Positions 26,701 through 36,753 of a stretch of 64,000 bases of DNA are shown piece by piece (within the stretch, counting starts at the first letter, position 1; each line of letters begins with the position of its first letter). Made by a program: the position numbers and the translations under genes. This DNA is from Limnobacter sp. (GTDB lineage: Bacteria > Pseudomonadota > Gammaproteobacteria > Burkholderiales > Burkholderiaceae_B). The stretch lies in assembly GCA_029866125.1 (NCBI GenBank), contig JARWZZ010000004.1, positions 62,001-126,000 on the forward strand. Reading direction: 5' to 3'. A model generated the notes under the pieces. It saw only the letters and a program-made list of their open reading frames with translations, was not told where the DNA came from and ran no database searches.

Positions 26701-27033
26701 TTAGACAGGCATGTTCATGATGTCGTTGTAAGCCTGCAGCACTTTGTTACGTGCTTGTATCAAACCTGTAAATTGCAGGCTGGACACGTTCATCGCAATC
26801 ACGGTTTCTTCCAAACTTACTTTGGGGTCATCCATTTGCAAACGTTGGGTGAGGTTGTCAGCCTTGCTGGCTGCGGCGCTGGCCGTGTCCAACACCTGCC
26901 CAATCACATCCGCAAACGAGCCACCCTCAACCTTTTTGCCCCCCTGCAGCGGGTTTGACCCCTGAATACCCTGCAGGCCTTGCAAACCTGTGGAGGGCAA
27001 CATTGCATTGAGTCCAGCCAATTTATCAATCAT
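26701..27033 (-). CDS. fliE: Flagellar hook-basal body protein FliE
   Basis: A 110-residue protein. The C-terminal FliE signature (SFADVIGQVLDTASAAAS; SLEETVIAMNVSSLQF; ARNKVLQAYNDIMNMPV) is intact. It links the MS-ring to the rod. The ATG at 27033 follows GGAG at good distance; in-frame starts up to 27111 would add an atypical N-terminus. It is divergent from fliF, as in many betaproteobacteria. Confidence 0.94.
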   Translation of the reverse strand: MIDKLAGLNAMLPSTGLQGLQGIQGSNPLQGGKKVEGGSFADVIGQVLDTASAAASKADNLTQRLQMDDPKVSLEETVIAMNVSSLQFTGLIQARNKVLQAYNDIMNMPV

Positions 27034-27273
27034 TTTTGTGCTCCAAAATTGCACTTGCATTTTTACCCTCTCTTTGTACAACGCAACAGTGGCAAGCATT
27101 CTGAGAAACAAGGGGTAAAAACCCCTCTACTTTCCCTTCGGTTTGCCATGGCCAACCCTCAAGTATTCAAAATGAGTGCCGTTATAGCCCCTTTTTAACG
27201 ATATGGAATTGCCACACAGGGCGCAGAATGATTGCATCGACTTATGCAATTTCCTCTCTGGAACCCAAATAAC
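27034..27273. promoter_or_regulatory. Divergent fliE / fliF promoter region
   Basis: A 240-bp spacer between divergent flagellar genes that should hold class II promoters for both. A short perfect palindrome AGGGGT-AAAA-ACCCCT lies at 27111-27126. No consensus FliA or sigma-54 site was seen. A 14-codon frame at 27228-27272 ends just before the fliF ATG; it is not proposed as a gene. Confidence 0.4.
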
Positions 27274-28995
27274 ATGGCAGACAGCAACATCATTGATGGC
27301 AACACCAGCAGCGGTGGCAACCCATTGAGTTCAATTCAGGAACGTTTTAAGGCCATGCCGCAGAAAAACAGGGTTGCGATCCTGTTTGGCGTGCCTTTGT
27401 TGTTGGGTGCTTTAATTTCTTTGTTTATCTGGGCCAACCAGGCCTCTTACCGCGTGCTGTTTTCAGGCTTGAACGACAAAGACGGCGGCGAAATCACGGC
27501 CGCGCTGGAACAAATGAAAGTTCCCTACCAGTTCAACAGCCAAGGCACCGCCATCTTGGTCCCATCCGAAAAGGTGTATGACACCCGTTTGGCACTGGCC
27601 AGCAAAGGCTTGCCCAAAGGCTCAGTGGCTGGCTTTGAAGCGATGGACAATCAAAAGCTGGGCATCACCCAGTTTCAAGAACAAGTCAATTACCAACGCG
27701 CGCTGGAAGGCGAGCTGGTCCGCTCCATTCAAAGCTTGTCTGCCGTGCATGGCGCACGTGTGCACTTGGCCATTCCAAAGCCGTCTATATTTATTCGTGA
27801 AAAACAAACCCCCACTGCTTCAGTCATTTTGAATTTGCATGGTGGCCGCACACTGAGCGAATCGCAAATTCAAGGCATCGTGCACATGGTGTCCTCCAGC
27901 TTGCCCGGCATGATGCCCGACAGCGTCAGTATCGTGGACCAAACTGGCCGCCTGCTCACCAACAAAAACGAAAGCACCGAAGGTTTGAACCCCACCCAAT
28001 TGGCCTACACCGGCCAAATTGAAAACAACCTGACATCACGCATTGTTGATATTTTGACCCCCATGTTTGGTCGCGAAAACGTAAAGGCATCCGTCACCGC
28101 CGACGTGGACTTTGCTCGGTCAGAACGCACAGACGAAATTTTCAAACCCAACGGCGACGGCGCGCAGTCCACCATCCGCAGCCAACAGCTCAGCGAATCC
28201 AAAGACGGAAGCGGTACCAACCCCAATGGCGTACCCGGTACATTAAGCAACCAGCCACCCGCGCCTGCAACAGCCCCGATTGGTGGCGACCCACAAGCCA
28301 ACTTGCCTGCAGCAAACAATGCGCAAGCCGCAGCAGCGGGTGCAGACTCCAGCAGCCGCAAAGACTCCACCATCAATTACGAAGTGGACAAAACCGTCCA
28401 ATACACCAAAGAGCAAGTGGGCAAAATCAAGCGCCTTTCTGCCGCAGTGGTGGTTAACTTCAAAAGCATCACCGACCCCAAAGGCAACACCAAACAAGTG
28501 CCTTTGACACAAGAAGAAGTGGCGCAAGTGGACGAGTTGGTCAAGCAAGCCATCGGCTTCACCACAGAGCGTGGCGACAAAGTCAACGTGGTCAACCAAC
28601 AGTTTGCAAGCGAAGAAGTGACCGAAATCTCCATCTGGAGCCAGCCCGAAACACTGGACATGGCCAAATCCATCGGCCTGCCTTTGGGCATCGCACTGGC
28701 GGCAGCCATCGTGGTGTTTGGCTTGTTCCGCCCCATGTTGAAACCGGTCACGCTTGAACGCCTGAACGAAGGCCCAGAACTGCTGCCCGGCCAAAGCAAT
28801 GTACCCCTGCTGGCCAACTCAGTGGGTGGTGACAACGACATCGAATTGCTGGAACAATTGGAACGAGAAGGCACCGTACCCGGCCTGACCCGCGACGACA
28901 AAATGGAGCAACTGCGCCGCTTGGCCCGTGAGCATCCACAAGTGGTTGCAAGCATCGTCAAGAACTGGGTCAATGGCGAAGCACAAGGCGCCTAA
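27274..28995 (+). CDS. fliF: Flagellar MS-ring protein FliF
   Basis: A 573-residue protein with two transmembrane helices (near residues 35-55, and IGLPLGIALAAAIVVFGLF near 480-498) flanking the periplasmic YscJ-like ring domains (ALASKGLPKGSVAGFEAMD; ALEGELVRSIQSLSAVHGAR). A Gly/Ala/Asn/Pro-rich linker sits before the second ring motif. The C-terminal tail (DDKMEQLRRLAREHPQVVAS) binds FliG. The start MADSN at 27274 is preferred to a TTG at 27232. First gene of the fliFGHIJK operon. Confidence 0.96.
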   Translation: MADSNIIDGNTSSGGNPLSSIQERFKAMPQKNRVAILFGVPLLLGALISLFIWANQASYRVLFSGLNDKDGGEITAALEQMKVPYQFNSQGTAILVPSEKVYDTRLALASKGLPKGSVAGFEAMDNQKLGITQFQEQVNYQRALEGELVRSIQSLSAVHGARVHLAIPKPSIFIREKQTPTASVILNLHGGRTLSESQIQGIVHMVSSSLPGMMPDSVSIVDQTGRLLTNKNESTEGLNPTQLAYTGQIENNLTSRIVDILTPMFGRENVKASVTADVDFARSERTDEIFKPNGDGAQSTIRSQQLSESKDGSGTNPNGVPGTLSNQPPAPATAPIGGDPQANLPAANNAQAAAAGADSSSRKDSTINYEVDKTVQYTKEQVGKIKRLSAAVVVNFKSITDPKGNTKQVPLTQEEVAQVDELVKQAIGFTTERGDKVNVVNQQFASEEVTEISIWSQPETLDMAKSIGLPLGIALAAAIVVFGLFRPMLKPVTLERLNEGPELLPGQSNVPLLANSVGGDNDIELLEQLEREGTVPGLTRDDKMEQLRRLAREHPQVVASIVKNWVNGEAQGA

Positions 28996-29035
28996 TTAGT
29001 TCACTGCAGAATACACAGAATCAAGGAACAGCAAA

Positions 29036-30037
29036 ATGGCAGACAACGAAGAAGGCATCGAAAAGGGAGCAATCCTGATGTTGAGTCTGGGCGAGGAAGA
29101 AGCCGCCGAAGTGTTTAAGTTTTTGGGCCCCAAAGAGGCTCAAAAACTAGGCACTCAAATGGCCAAAACCAAAGACGTCAGCCGCAGCCGCATTGAATCC
29201 ATCGCCTCGGAATTAATTGACCGCGCAGCCAGCCAGTCCACACTGGGGCTGGACAGCGACGCCTACATTCGCAGCGTGTTGACCAAGGCCTTGGGTGAAG
29301 ACAAAGCCGGCTTTTTGCTAGACCGTATTTTGCAAGGCAGCGACACCTCAGGCATTGAAGGCCTGAAGTGGATGGACCCGGGTACCGTCGCCGAATTGAT
29401 TAAAAACGAACACCCCCAAATTATTGCCACCATACTGGTCCACTTGGAGCGCGACCTTGCCGCCGCCATTTTGAACATGTTTGTGGAACGCCTGCGCTCT
29501 GACGTTATTCTGCGCATTGCAACCTTGGAAGGCATTCAACCCAACGCCTTGGCCGAGCTAAACGACGTATTGGCCAAAGTACTCAGTGCTGGCGACAAAC
29601 TGAAAAAGACCACCCTAGGCGGTGTACGCGCAGCAGCGGAAATTTTGAACTTCGTAGGCGCCACATCCGAGAAATCCGTGTTGGACGAAATTCGCGAACA
29701 CGACAGCGAACTGAGCCAACGCATTCAGGACGAAATGTTCACCTTCGACAACATGCTGGACCTGGACGACCGTGCCATCCAAACCGTGTTACGCGATGTT
29801 CAAAGCGACCAATTGGTTATTGCTTTGAAAGGAGCAGACGAAACAATCCGCGAAAAGATTTTCAAAAACATGTCCAGCCGCGCCGCAGAAGGCCTGCGCG
29901 AGGACTTGGAATCCCGCGGGCCCGTGCGTTTGTCCGAAGTGGAAGCTGCACAAAAAGACATATTGAAAGTAGTCCGCAAGCTGGCTGACGCGGGCACAAT
30001 CCAGATTGGTGGTGGTGGCGATGACGCATTCGTCTAA
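29036..30037 (+). CDS. fliG: Flagellar motor switch protein FliG
   Basis: A 333-residue protein with the FliG N, middle and C domains. The middle-domain EHPQ motif (LIKNEHPQIIATILVHL) and the C-terminal charged helix with the torque residues (DDRAIQTVLRDVQSDQLVIA; KNMSSRAAEGLREDLESRG) are present. It couples the MS-ring to stator and switch. It overlaps fliH. Confidence 0.97.
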   Translation: MADNEEGIEKGAILMLSLGEEEAAEVFKFLGPKEAQKLGTQMAKTKDVSRSRIESIASELIDRAASQSTLGLDSDAYIRSVLTKALGEDKAGFLLDRILQGSDTSGIEGLKWMDPGTVAELIKNEHPQIIATILVHLERDLAAAILNMFVERLRSDVILRIATLEGIQPNALAELNDVLAKVLSAGDKLKKTTLGGVRAAAEILNFVGATSEKSVLDEIREHDSELSQRIQDEMFTFDNMLDLDDRAIQTVLRDVQSDQLVIALKGADETIREKIFKNMSSRAAEGLREDLESRGPVRLSEVEAAQKDILKVVRKLADAGTIQIGGGGDDAFV

Positions 30038-30833
30038 AAGAATTATCCGTGGCGAAGCCGCACAAAGCTTCCGCTCCTGGGACATCGACATGCTGGGTGG
30101 CGATTACGCAGGCCCAGTAGAACGGCTCATGGGCCAGCTCAACGGCACACGCAACCGCGCAGAAGATATACCTCCCACCGAGCAAGAAATTTTCATGCGC
30201 CAATGGGAAGCCCAGCTTACCCAGCGCGAAGCGCAAATCGACGCGCTGGAACGCGACACCATGCAAAAGGCCGAAGAAATTGGCCAGCAACGTGGCTATG
30301 AAGCAGGCTGGGATGCAGCCCACCATGAGCGCGTGGCCCTGATTCAAGCCGCCAACAGCATGACAGCCGAGTTTGAACGTTTTAAAACCGAACTGGGCGA
30401 AAAAATTCTGGACTTGGCCGTGCTGGTTGCCAAAAAAGTAGTGGGCGACACCGTGCAACTACACCCCGAACAAGCGTACGCAGCCCTGCAAGACATTCTC
30501 AACTCCATGAGCTTGGATGAAAAGTCCATCACCTTGGTGGCCCACCCCCACACACTGGACGTCTTGGCAGCCCAATTCGGAGACCAACGCGAATTGGCTG
30601 GCGTCAAACTACTGTCCGACCCCAAACAACTCAATGGTGGATTTGTGTTGCGCCATCCCGAAGGGGAAGTAGACGCAACCCTGCAAAACCGCTGGTTGAG
30701 GGCAATCGAGGCCTTAGATCGCCACATTGAGTTAACCGACGACGACTTAAAATCGAATCCAATCAAAGGTGTTGAAAATCCCGAAGTTCCGGAAAGTCCC
30801 GAAGACGACGACACCCCACCCACGGACGAATAA
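30021..30833 (+). CDS. fliH: Flagellar assembly protein FliH
   Basis: A 270-residue cytoplasmic protein. The central region has long helices with GxxxG-like spacing, and the C-terminal part matches the FliH/YscL domain (EKILDLAVLVAKKVVGDTVQ; SLDEKSITLVAHPHTLDVL). FliH regulates the FliI ATPase. The ATG at 30021 is taken as start, overlapping fliG by 17 bp; a GTG at 30006 is possible. The C-terminus is acidic and proline-rich. Confidence 0.92.
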   Translation: MTHSSKRIIRGEAAQSFRSWDIDMLGGDYAGPVERLMGQLNGTRNRAEDIPPTEQEIFMRQWEAQLTQREAQIDALERDTMQKAEEIGQQRGYEAGWDAAHHERVALIQAANSMTAEFERFKTELGEKILDLAVLVAKKVVGDTVQLHPEQAYAALQDILNSMSLDEKSITLVAHPHTLDVLAAQFGDQRELAGVKLLSDPKQLNGGFVLRHPEGEVDATLQNRWLRAIEALDRHIELTDDDLKSNPIKGVENPEVPESPEDDDTPPTDE

Positions 30834-30848
30834 ACAAGGCGACACAAC

Positions 30849-32249
30849 ATGGCAGACCTGCTCGACTGGGTAGACAGCTGTAAAAACCTAGTGAATTACA
30901 CCACCCCCGTTTCACAAACCGGCAAACTGGTGCGTGTGGCGGGTTTGGTCATGGAAGCAGTTGGCCTGAAATTGCCTGTGGGCAGCGTGTGCACCGTGGT
31001 ACAAAAAGGCGTGCCCCCGCTAGAGGCTGAGGTAGTTGGCTTCAACGGCGAACGCTTGTTCCTGATGCCCACCACCGACGTGCATGGCATGACGCCCGGC
31101 GCCCGAGTGATTCCCCAAGAGCCCACACCCGTCAAACCCGTACTGGGCCAACAAGCCCACCCCTGGCGTAGGCCCGAAGACAAAACCAAACACCTGCCCG
31201 TTGGCGATGGCTTGCTGGGCCGCGTGGTGGATGCCAATGGCCGCCCGCTGGACGGCTTGGGCGAAGTCGATTACGAAAAGCGTTGCCCCTTGGGCGCACG
31301 CCCCATTAACCCCCTGGAACGTGAACCGATTAGCGAACCCATGGACGTGGGCGTGCGCGCCATCAACGCCATGTTGACCGTAGGCCGCGGCCAGCGTATT
31401 GGCCTTATGGCGGGTTCCGGCGTGGGTAAATCCGTGTTGCTGGGCATGATGGCCCGCTACACCAAAGCCGACCGTGTTGTGGTTGGCCTGATTGGTGAAC
31501 GGGGCCGCGAGGTGAAAGAATTCATTGAACAAATTTTGGGCGAAGAAGGCCTCAAGCGCAGCGTGGTGATTGCCGCGCCAGCCGACGTCAGCCCCCTGCT
31601 CCGCTTGCAAGGCGCGTCTTACACCCAAGTGGTGGCAGAGTACTTCCGCGATCAAGGCCACAATGTGCTGATGATCATGGACTCCCTCACCCGGTACGCC
31701 ATGGCCCAACGTGAAATTGCATTGGCCATCGGCGAGCCACCCGCGACCAAAGGTTACCCGCCCTCCGTGTTTGCCAAACTACCTGCACTGGTTGAACGTG
31801 CAGGCAATGGCAAAAAAGGCGGCGGCTCCATCACCGCGTTTTACACCGTGCTGACTGAAGGCGATGACCAGCAAGACCCAATCGCTGACTCAGCCCGGGC
31901 CATTTTGGACGGCCACATTGTACTGAACCGCCAACTGGCGGAAACAGGCCATTACCCCGCCATTGATGTGGAGCAATCCATCTCCCGAGCCATGCACAAC
32001 ATCGTGACTGAAGAGCACCTGAACGCCGCCCGCAACCTCAAAGCCAACTTTTCGAGGGTTCAACGCAACAGGGACCTGATTACCGTGGGAGCCTACTCCC
32101 CCGGGGCAGACCCACAATTGGACCGTGCTTTGGCCCTTTATCCACAGATTGAAAAGCTGCTACAGCAGTCAATGTTAGAGAGTGCGGGTTATGACGAGGC
32201 ATTGAGCGGGCTCAAAGGCCTATTCCCCGAACTGTTTAAAACCAAATAG
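30849..32249 (+). CDS. fliI: Flagellar export ATPase FliI
   Basis: A 466-residue F1-beta-like ATPase. Walker A is [18 protein letters not shown] and Walker B is [18 protein letters not shown]. The family motif [18 protein letters not shown] follows. It drives substrate entry to the type III export gate. Sits between fliH and fliJ in the usual order. Confidence 0.97.
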   Translation: MADLLDWVDSCKNLVNYTTPVSQTGKLVRVAGLVMEAVGLKLPVGSVCTVVQKGVPPLEAEVVGFNGERLFLMPTTDVHGMTPGARVIPQEPTPVKPVLGQQAHPWRRPEDKTKHLPVGDGLLGRVVDANGRPLDGLGEVDYEKRCPLGARPINPLEREPISEPMDVGVRAINAMLTVGRGQRIGLMAGSGVGKSVLLGMMARYTKADRVVVGLIGERGREVKEFIEQILGEEGLKRSVVIAAPADVSPLLRLQGASYTQVVAEYFRDQGHNVLMIMDSLTRYAMAQREIALAIGEPPATKGYPPSVFAKLPALVERAGNGKKGGGSITAFYTVLTEGDDQQDPIADSARAILDGHIVLNRQLAETGHYPAIDVEQSISRAMHNIVTEEHLNAARNLKANFSRVQRNRDLITVGAYSPGADPQLDRALALYPQIEKLLQQSMLESAGYDEALSGLKGLFPELFKTK

Positions 32250-32273
32250 CAGAACAAATAACAGGGCAAACAG

Positions 32274-32723
32274 ATGAGCAAGGCGATTCAGATCCTGGTC
32301 GAACAATCCAAAGAAAAAGCAGAGCAATGCGCCAAGGACTTGGCACGCACCCGCCAAACATTGGCCCAAGCCCAAAACAAACTGGACATGTTGGAGAATT
32401 ACCTCAACGACTGCCACAGCAATATGCACGAAAAAACCAGGGGCGGTGTGACAGGTTTTCAACTTCGCAGCCAGTTGAGTTTTACCAGCAAAATTGACGA
32501 TGCCATTACTCAACAAAAAAGCGAACTCGAATTTTTAAAGCGCACCGAAGAACACCAAATCGGCCTGTGGCAACAAGCCTTGGCCGATGAGAAAAAATTC
32601 CAAGCCCTGCTGGACCGCGAAGCCGCCCGCAAAGAAAAGCTTGAAAACAAACGCGATCAAAAAATGAATGACGAATACGCAGCCCGAATTTATCGCGTGC
32701 GAACTGCTGGAGAATCTGCATGA
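32274..32723 (+). CDS. fliJ: Flagellar export chaperone FliJ
   Basis: A 149-residue coiled-coil protein (KAIQILVEQSKEKAEQCAKD; ADEKKFQALLDREAARKEKL). FliJ links FliI to the FlhA gate. It overlaps the next gene, fliK, by 4 bp (ATGA type). Confidence 0.92.
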   Translation: MSKAIQILVEQSKEKAEQCAKDLARTRQTLAQAQNKLDMLENYLNDCHSNMHEKTRGGVTGFQLRSQLSFTSKIDDAITQQKSELEFLKRTEEHQIGLWQQALADEKKFQALLDREAARKEKLENKRDQKMNDEYAARIYRVRTAGESA

Positions 32724-34483
32724 GCAGCCTGAACACCAACACCCTGAATAACACCCTGAAGGCCCAACAGCTTTCGGGTAAAAAGGCATTGCAAGACACA
32801 GCCCAAACCGCAGGCAACACGGGTTTTGAAAACCTGTTTGCCACTGCATTAAGCCAGCGCGCCAACCCGCAAGCCAAGCTTTCCATGATCAATGAAGAGC
32901 TGCAAGAAGCGCTAGGCGGCTCAACACACCGCAGCTCAGAAGGCAGTAAAAAGCCATTCAATGCCAGCGAGAGCAACAACCCCAATTCAGACGCAAACCC
33001 CTACGGCATGTCCAGCAACACGCTTGCACAAGCCAATATGTGGGCACAGCGCGACTGGGCGCAAAGCAACCGTGTTGAATCCACAGCAGTCAGCTCAACT
33101 CAGCAAGCTTCAAGTCGGCCAGTCGAATCGGGTGTAAAGCCCAGCGACAACTCGGTCAAAGCTTCAAGCACCGAAGGGCAAACAAATACCCAAGCGGCCA
33201 TTGTTTCGAAGTCAGGCGAGGCATCAAACACTGAAGCCGCCAACAAAACTGAATCGCAGCCCCAATCCAACTCTGCCCAAGGAAAACCGGCTGAAGCCTC
33301 AGGCAGCACAGCCAATGCCGATGGGGCTCCTGCACAAGCCACCAACGCAAACGCAAACGCAGAAAGCACCACTCAAACAGGCCGAGGGGTACAGTCCACT
33401 GACAACAAGTCAGCAGGCATTAACTCCAACGCTGCAATGCTGCCGGGTACAGAGCAAAACCCCGCACTGGACGGCGCGCTGAATGGCTCAACAGGCAGCC
33501 CATCCGATGCTGCATCAGGTACCGCAGCGACCAGCTTCGACGCCACAGCCAATGCTGCACAAGCCGCCGACCCCAGCACATTGGGCCAAGCATGCCCATT
33601 GAGCGCATCCACAGATTCCAAAGCTGACGCAAGCCAAACTGCGCTACAGGGGTTCGAAGGCAAATTGGACGCCTCCCCCACAAGCACTAAAACCGATGGG
33701 CTTAGACCACAACTGGAAGTCACTGGTACCAACAGCCCGGCAAACTTAAGTAATCAGGCAAGCAGGCCCGATATGGCCCAAACCGCAGCAGCCCTGCAAG
33801 CCCAGCAATCCGGTAATGCAAAATCAGGCGCAAACGCCCGTAGCCTCAAAGCTGGTGATGAAATATTGGCCACAGGCGCAACCGGCGCAACCGGCGCCTC
33901 AGGCAGTACCGCAAGCAACCAAGCCGCAGGCATTGGGCTAGCAGGTATGGCCACAGGGCGCACTGGCAGCGCGGCAGAAGCCACCATCAAAACCCCAGTC
34001 AACCAACCCGGCTTTGTAAAAGAGCTGGGCGCACAAGTCCAATGGGCAGTGGGTAAAAACCTATCCACAGTGGATATTCGCCTAAGCGCAGGCCAAATGG
34101 GCGGCGATGCCGGAAGCATGAACATGCGCATCATCCAGCGGGGTCAGGACATACAACTTGTGATTCGCACCCAAGACGAAGCCACCGCCAGCATGCTCAA
34201 CCAAACCATTGCTGGCCTGAAGGAAACCATGGCCCAAAACGGTTTGCAGCTCACACAGGTGCAAATCCAAACTGGCAACAACCCCAACGCTGCAGGCAAC
34301 TCCAGCTTGGCCAATGCGCAACAGCAAGCACAACAGCAAGCGGGCCAGTCAGGCAACAACGCGGGTGGTCAATCTGGTCGCCAAGGCAATGACCAGGGCA
34401 ACACCAACGGCGACGGGCAAGTGGAGGCTGTAGAACCGCAGCGCCGCAACCGCAGCAACGGTAACATTGACCTGGTTGCCTAA
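32720..34483 (+). CDS. fliK: Flagellar hook-length control protein FliK
   Basis: A 587-residue protein. The N-terminal two thirds are low-complexity Ser/Ala/Asn/Thr/Gln, as expected of a flexible molecular ruler. The C-terminal FliK domain (about 425-540) includes GFVKELGAQVQWAVGKNLST, VDIRLSAGQMGGDAG and NGLQLTQVQIQTGN. The last 40 residues are Gln/Asn/Gly-rich. The position after fliJ marks it as the canonical FliK, in contrast to the FliK-like protein at 14909. Confidence 0.93.
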   Translation: MSSLNTNTLNNTLKAQQLSGKKALQDTAQTAGNTGFENLFATALSQRANPQAKLSMINEELQEALGGSTHRSSEGSKKPFNASESNNPNSDANPYGMSSNTLAQANMWAQRDWAQSNRVESTAVSSTQQASSRPVESGVKPSDNSVKASSTEGQTNTQAAIVSKSGEASNTEAANKTESQPQSNSAQGKPAEASGSTANADGAPAQATNANANAESTTQTGRGVQSTDNKSAGINSNAAMLPGTEQNPALDGALNGSTGSPSDAASGTAATSFDATANAAQAADPSTLGQACPLSASTDSKADASQTALQGFEGKLDASPTSTKTDGLRPQLEVTGTNSPANLSNQASRPDMAQTAAALQAQQSGNAKSGANARSLKAGDEILATGATGATGASGSTASNQAAGIGLAGMATGRTGSAAEATIKTPVNQPGFVKELGAQVQWAVGKNLSTVDIRLSAGQMGGDAGSMNMRIIQRGQDIQLVIRTQDEATASMLNQTIAGLKETMAQNGLQLTQVQIQTGNNPNAAGNSSLANAQQQAQQQAGQSGNNAGGQSGRQGNDQGNTNGDGQVEAVEPQRRNRSNGNIDLVA

Positions 34484-34613
34484 CCTATTGAGGTCACACC
34501 CACACAGCAGTCACCGCGAATAGGAGCCAAACAGCGCTCTTATTCAACACTTTAATAACCCAGGATTCATCCACAATAAAACCTATAGAAATGAAACGAA
34601 CGGAGTAAAGACC

Positions 34614-35132
34614 ATGGCCAAAGCAGCCGCCGCCGCAGCCCCAGCAGCAAACGGGGAAGAAGCGCCAAAAAAGGGCAAGAAAAAGCTGATCATCATTCTT
34701 GCAGCCCTTGTCATCATTCTGGGCGCAGCCGGTGCAGGCGCATTCATGTTCTTAGGCTCCAAAGGCGAAGACAGTCAAGCCGAAGTCAAGAAAGAAGAAC
34801 ACCTTGGCCCACCCGTATTCACCGTACTCGACCCCTTCGTAGTCAACTTGGCCGAGCCAGACAGCACCCGCTACCTGCAAATTGGCATCACTTACGAACT
34901 CAAAGACGCCCAAGCCGCCGAGCAGGTTAAAAACTACACACCTGTCATCCGCAGCCGCATCCTGATCGTGTTGTCTGGCAAAAATGTCGGCGACCTCACC
35001 TCAGTGGAAGGCAAACAGCGACTGATGGACGAGCTGGTCGACCTAGCCCGCGTCACCATTCACACCGAAGGCAACAAAGACCCCACTGCAGGCGTGCGCG
35101 ACGTGCACTTCTCCAGTTTCGTCATTCAATAA
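34614..35132 (+). CDS. fliL: Flagellar basal body-associated protein FliL
   Basis: A 172-residue protein with an Ala/Lys-rich start, one transmembrane helix near residues 22-45 and a periplasmic FliL domain (PPVFTVLDPFVVNLAEPDST; YTPVIRSRILIVLSGKNVGD). FliL supports the stator. A 130-bp spacer after fliK separates it from the first half of the operon and could hold a secondary promoter, but none was identified. Confidence 0.95.
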   Translation: MAKAAAAAAPAANGEEAPKKGKKKLIIILAALVIILGAAGAGAFMFLGSKGEDSQAEVKKEEHLGPPVFTVLDPFVVNLAEPDSTRYLQIGITYELKDAQAAEQVKNYTPVIRSRILIVLSGKNVGDLTSVEGKQRLMDELVDLARVTIHTEGNKDPTAGVRDVHFSSFVIQ

Positions 35133-35168
35133 CAGCCACGGCAACACACAGGTTAAAGGACAAGCAAC

Positions 35169-36218
35169 ATGGCAGGCGATTTCTTATCTCAAGACGAAGT
35201 TGATGCGCTACTGCGGGGCGTCAACGGAGAAGAGGAAGCCAAAGAATCAGCAGATTCAAATGAGGGCGTACGCCCCTACAACCTGGCCACGCAAGAGCGA
35301 ATTGTTCGTGGACGCATGCCCACGCTGGAAATTATCAACGAACGTTTTGCGCGCTTAATCCGCATCGGCTTGTTTAACTTCATGCGTCGCAGCCCCGAAA
35401 TTTCAGTCGGCTCAGTCAAAGTTCAAAAGTACAACGAATTCATTCGCAACCTGGTTGTGCCCACCAATTTGAACATCATGTCCATGAAGCCCCTGCGCGG
35501 CAATGGCCTGTTCATTTTTGACCCCAGCTTGGTGTTTGCAGTCATCGACAACCTGTTTGGTGGCGACGGCCGCTTTCACACCCGGGTAGAGGGCCGCGAT
35601 TTCACATCCACCGAGCAACGCATTATTGCCCGCATGCTGGAAGTGGTTCAGAAGGAATTCATAACAGCTTGGGCCCCCGTATTCCCGCTACACCCCGAGT
35701 ACGTGCGCTCAGAAATGCACACCCAATTTGCCAACATCGCCAACCCATCCGAGATTGTGGTCACATCCACCTTCTCCATTGAACTGGGCGCAGGTGGCGG
35801 CTCATTCCACGTGTGCATCCCCTACTCCACATTGGAACCCATCCGCGATTTGCTTTACTCCAGCATGCAGGGCGACCAAGCCGAGCCCGACAAACGCTGG
35901 GTCAACATGCTGAAAAAACAAGTCCAAATGGCCGAAGTCAATTTGGTGGCCCAACTGGCCAAAACCCAACTGACGATTGGTGACATCATTGAACTGCGGG
36001 TTGGCGACGTCATCCCGATTGACATTGAAAAAACGGTCGAAGCCCAAGTGGACCAAGTGCCCGTGTTCGAATGCACCTACGGTACCAGTGGCGGCCAATA
36101 TGCCTTGAAAGTAGAAAAGGCACTGGTGGCAGAACAAGATGAACTGGGCAAAGAAAGCCTCTCGCTGGAAGCCCTACTGGTGAAAAGCGCCAATGAACAA
36201 AAGGCAGCCACTGGCTAA
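35169..36218 (+). CDS. fliM: Flagellar motor switch protein FliM
   Basis: A 349-residue protein with the N-terminal CheY-binding peptide LSQDEVDALLRGV, the middle domain (ATQERIVRGRMPTLEIINER; FDPSLVFAVIDNLFGGDGRF) and the C-terminal SpoA domain (VDQVPVFECTYGTSGGQYAL). It receives phospho-CheY and sets rotation sense. Confidence 0.97.
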   Translation: MAGDFLSQDEVDALLRGVNGEEEAKESADSNEGVRPYNLATQERIVRGRMPTLEIINERFARLIRIGLFNFMRRSPEISVGSVKVQKYNEFIRNLVVPTNLNIMSMKPLRGNGLFIFDPSLVFAVIDNLFGGDGRFHTRVEGRDFTSTEQRIIARMLEVVQKEFITAWAPVFPLHPEYVRSEMHTQFANIANPSEIVVTSTFSIELGAGGGSFHVCIPYSTLEPIRDLLYSSMQGDQAEPDKRWVNMLKKQVQMAEVNLVAQLAKTQLTIGDIIELRVGDVIPIDIEKTVEAQVDQVPVFECTYGTSGGQYALKVEKALVAEQDELGKESLSLEALLVKSANEQKAATG

Positions 36219-36291
36219 TGCTTAAACAGGCCAATGAAGTAAAAAGATTGAAATAACCACCCCAAACAAGTGAAACAGAGGAAGAGTAGTC

Positions 36292-36723
36292 ATGAGTGAT
36301 CCTTCAGACGATTGGGCAGCAGCCCTGGCCGAACAGGCCGAAGCCACCGCCACAGAAACGGAAACAGTGGACACCGATGCCTTGTTTGCCCAGCCCTCCG
36401 CTGCCAAACCCGCAACAGGATTGTTCCAGCCCTTCTCAGGCGGGCCCGCATCCAGCACACCCAACGACATCGACATGGTGTTGGACATTCCCGTTCAGTT
36501 GACGGTGGAACTGGGCCGCACCAAAATCCCAATCAAACACATCCTGCAACTGGCCCAAGGCTCAGTGATTGAACTGGACGGCATGGCCGGCGAGCCGATG
36601 GATGTGCTCGTGAACGGGTATTTGATTGCACAAGGTGAAGTGGTTGTGGTGAATGACAAGTTTGGTATCCGCTTGACTGATATCATTACACCATCAGAGC
36701 GCCTCCGTAAACTGAATCGCTGA
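36292..36723 (+). CDS. fliN: Flagellar motor switch protein FliN
   Basis: A 143-residue protein with an Ala/Glu/Thr-rich N-terminus and the C-terminal SpoA domain (LDIPVQLTVELGRTKIPIKH; LAQGSVIELDGMAGEPMDVL; IRLTDIITPSERL). It completes the C-ring with FliM and FliG. Confidence 0.97.
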   Translation: MSDPSDDWAAALAEQAEATATETETVDTDALFAQPSAAKPATGLFQPFSGGPASSTPNDIDMVLDIPVQLTVELGRTKIPIKHILQLAQGSVIELDGMAGEPMDVLVNGYLIAQGEVVVVNDKFGIRLTDIITPSERLRKLNR

Positions 36724-36753
36724 GGGCTCAAACAACCAACACAGGTGGTTCAT

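Noticed and set aside
27228-27272. Fourteen-codon leader-peptide-like frame before fliF
   Set aside because: No attenuation hairpin and no run of a regulatory amino acid; likely chance.
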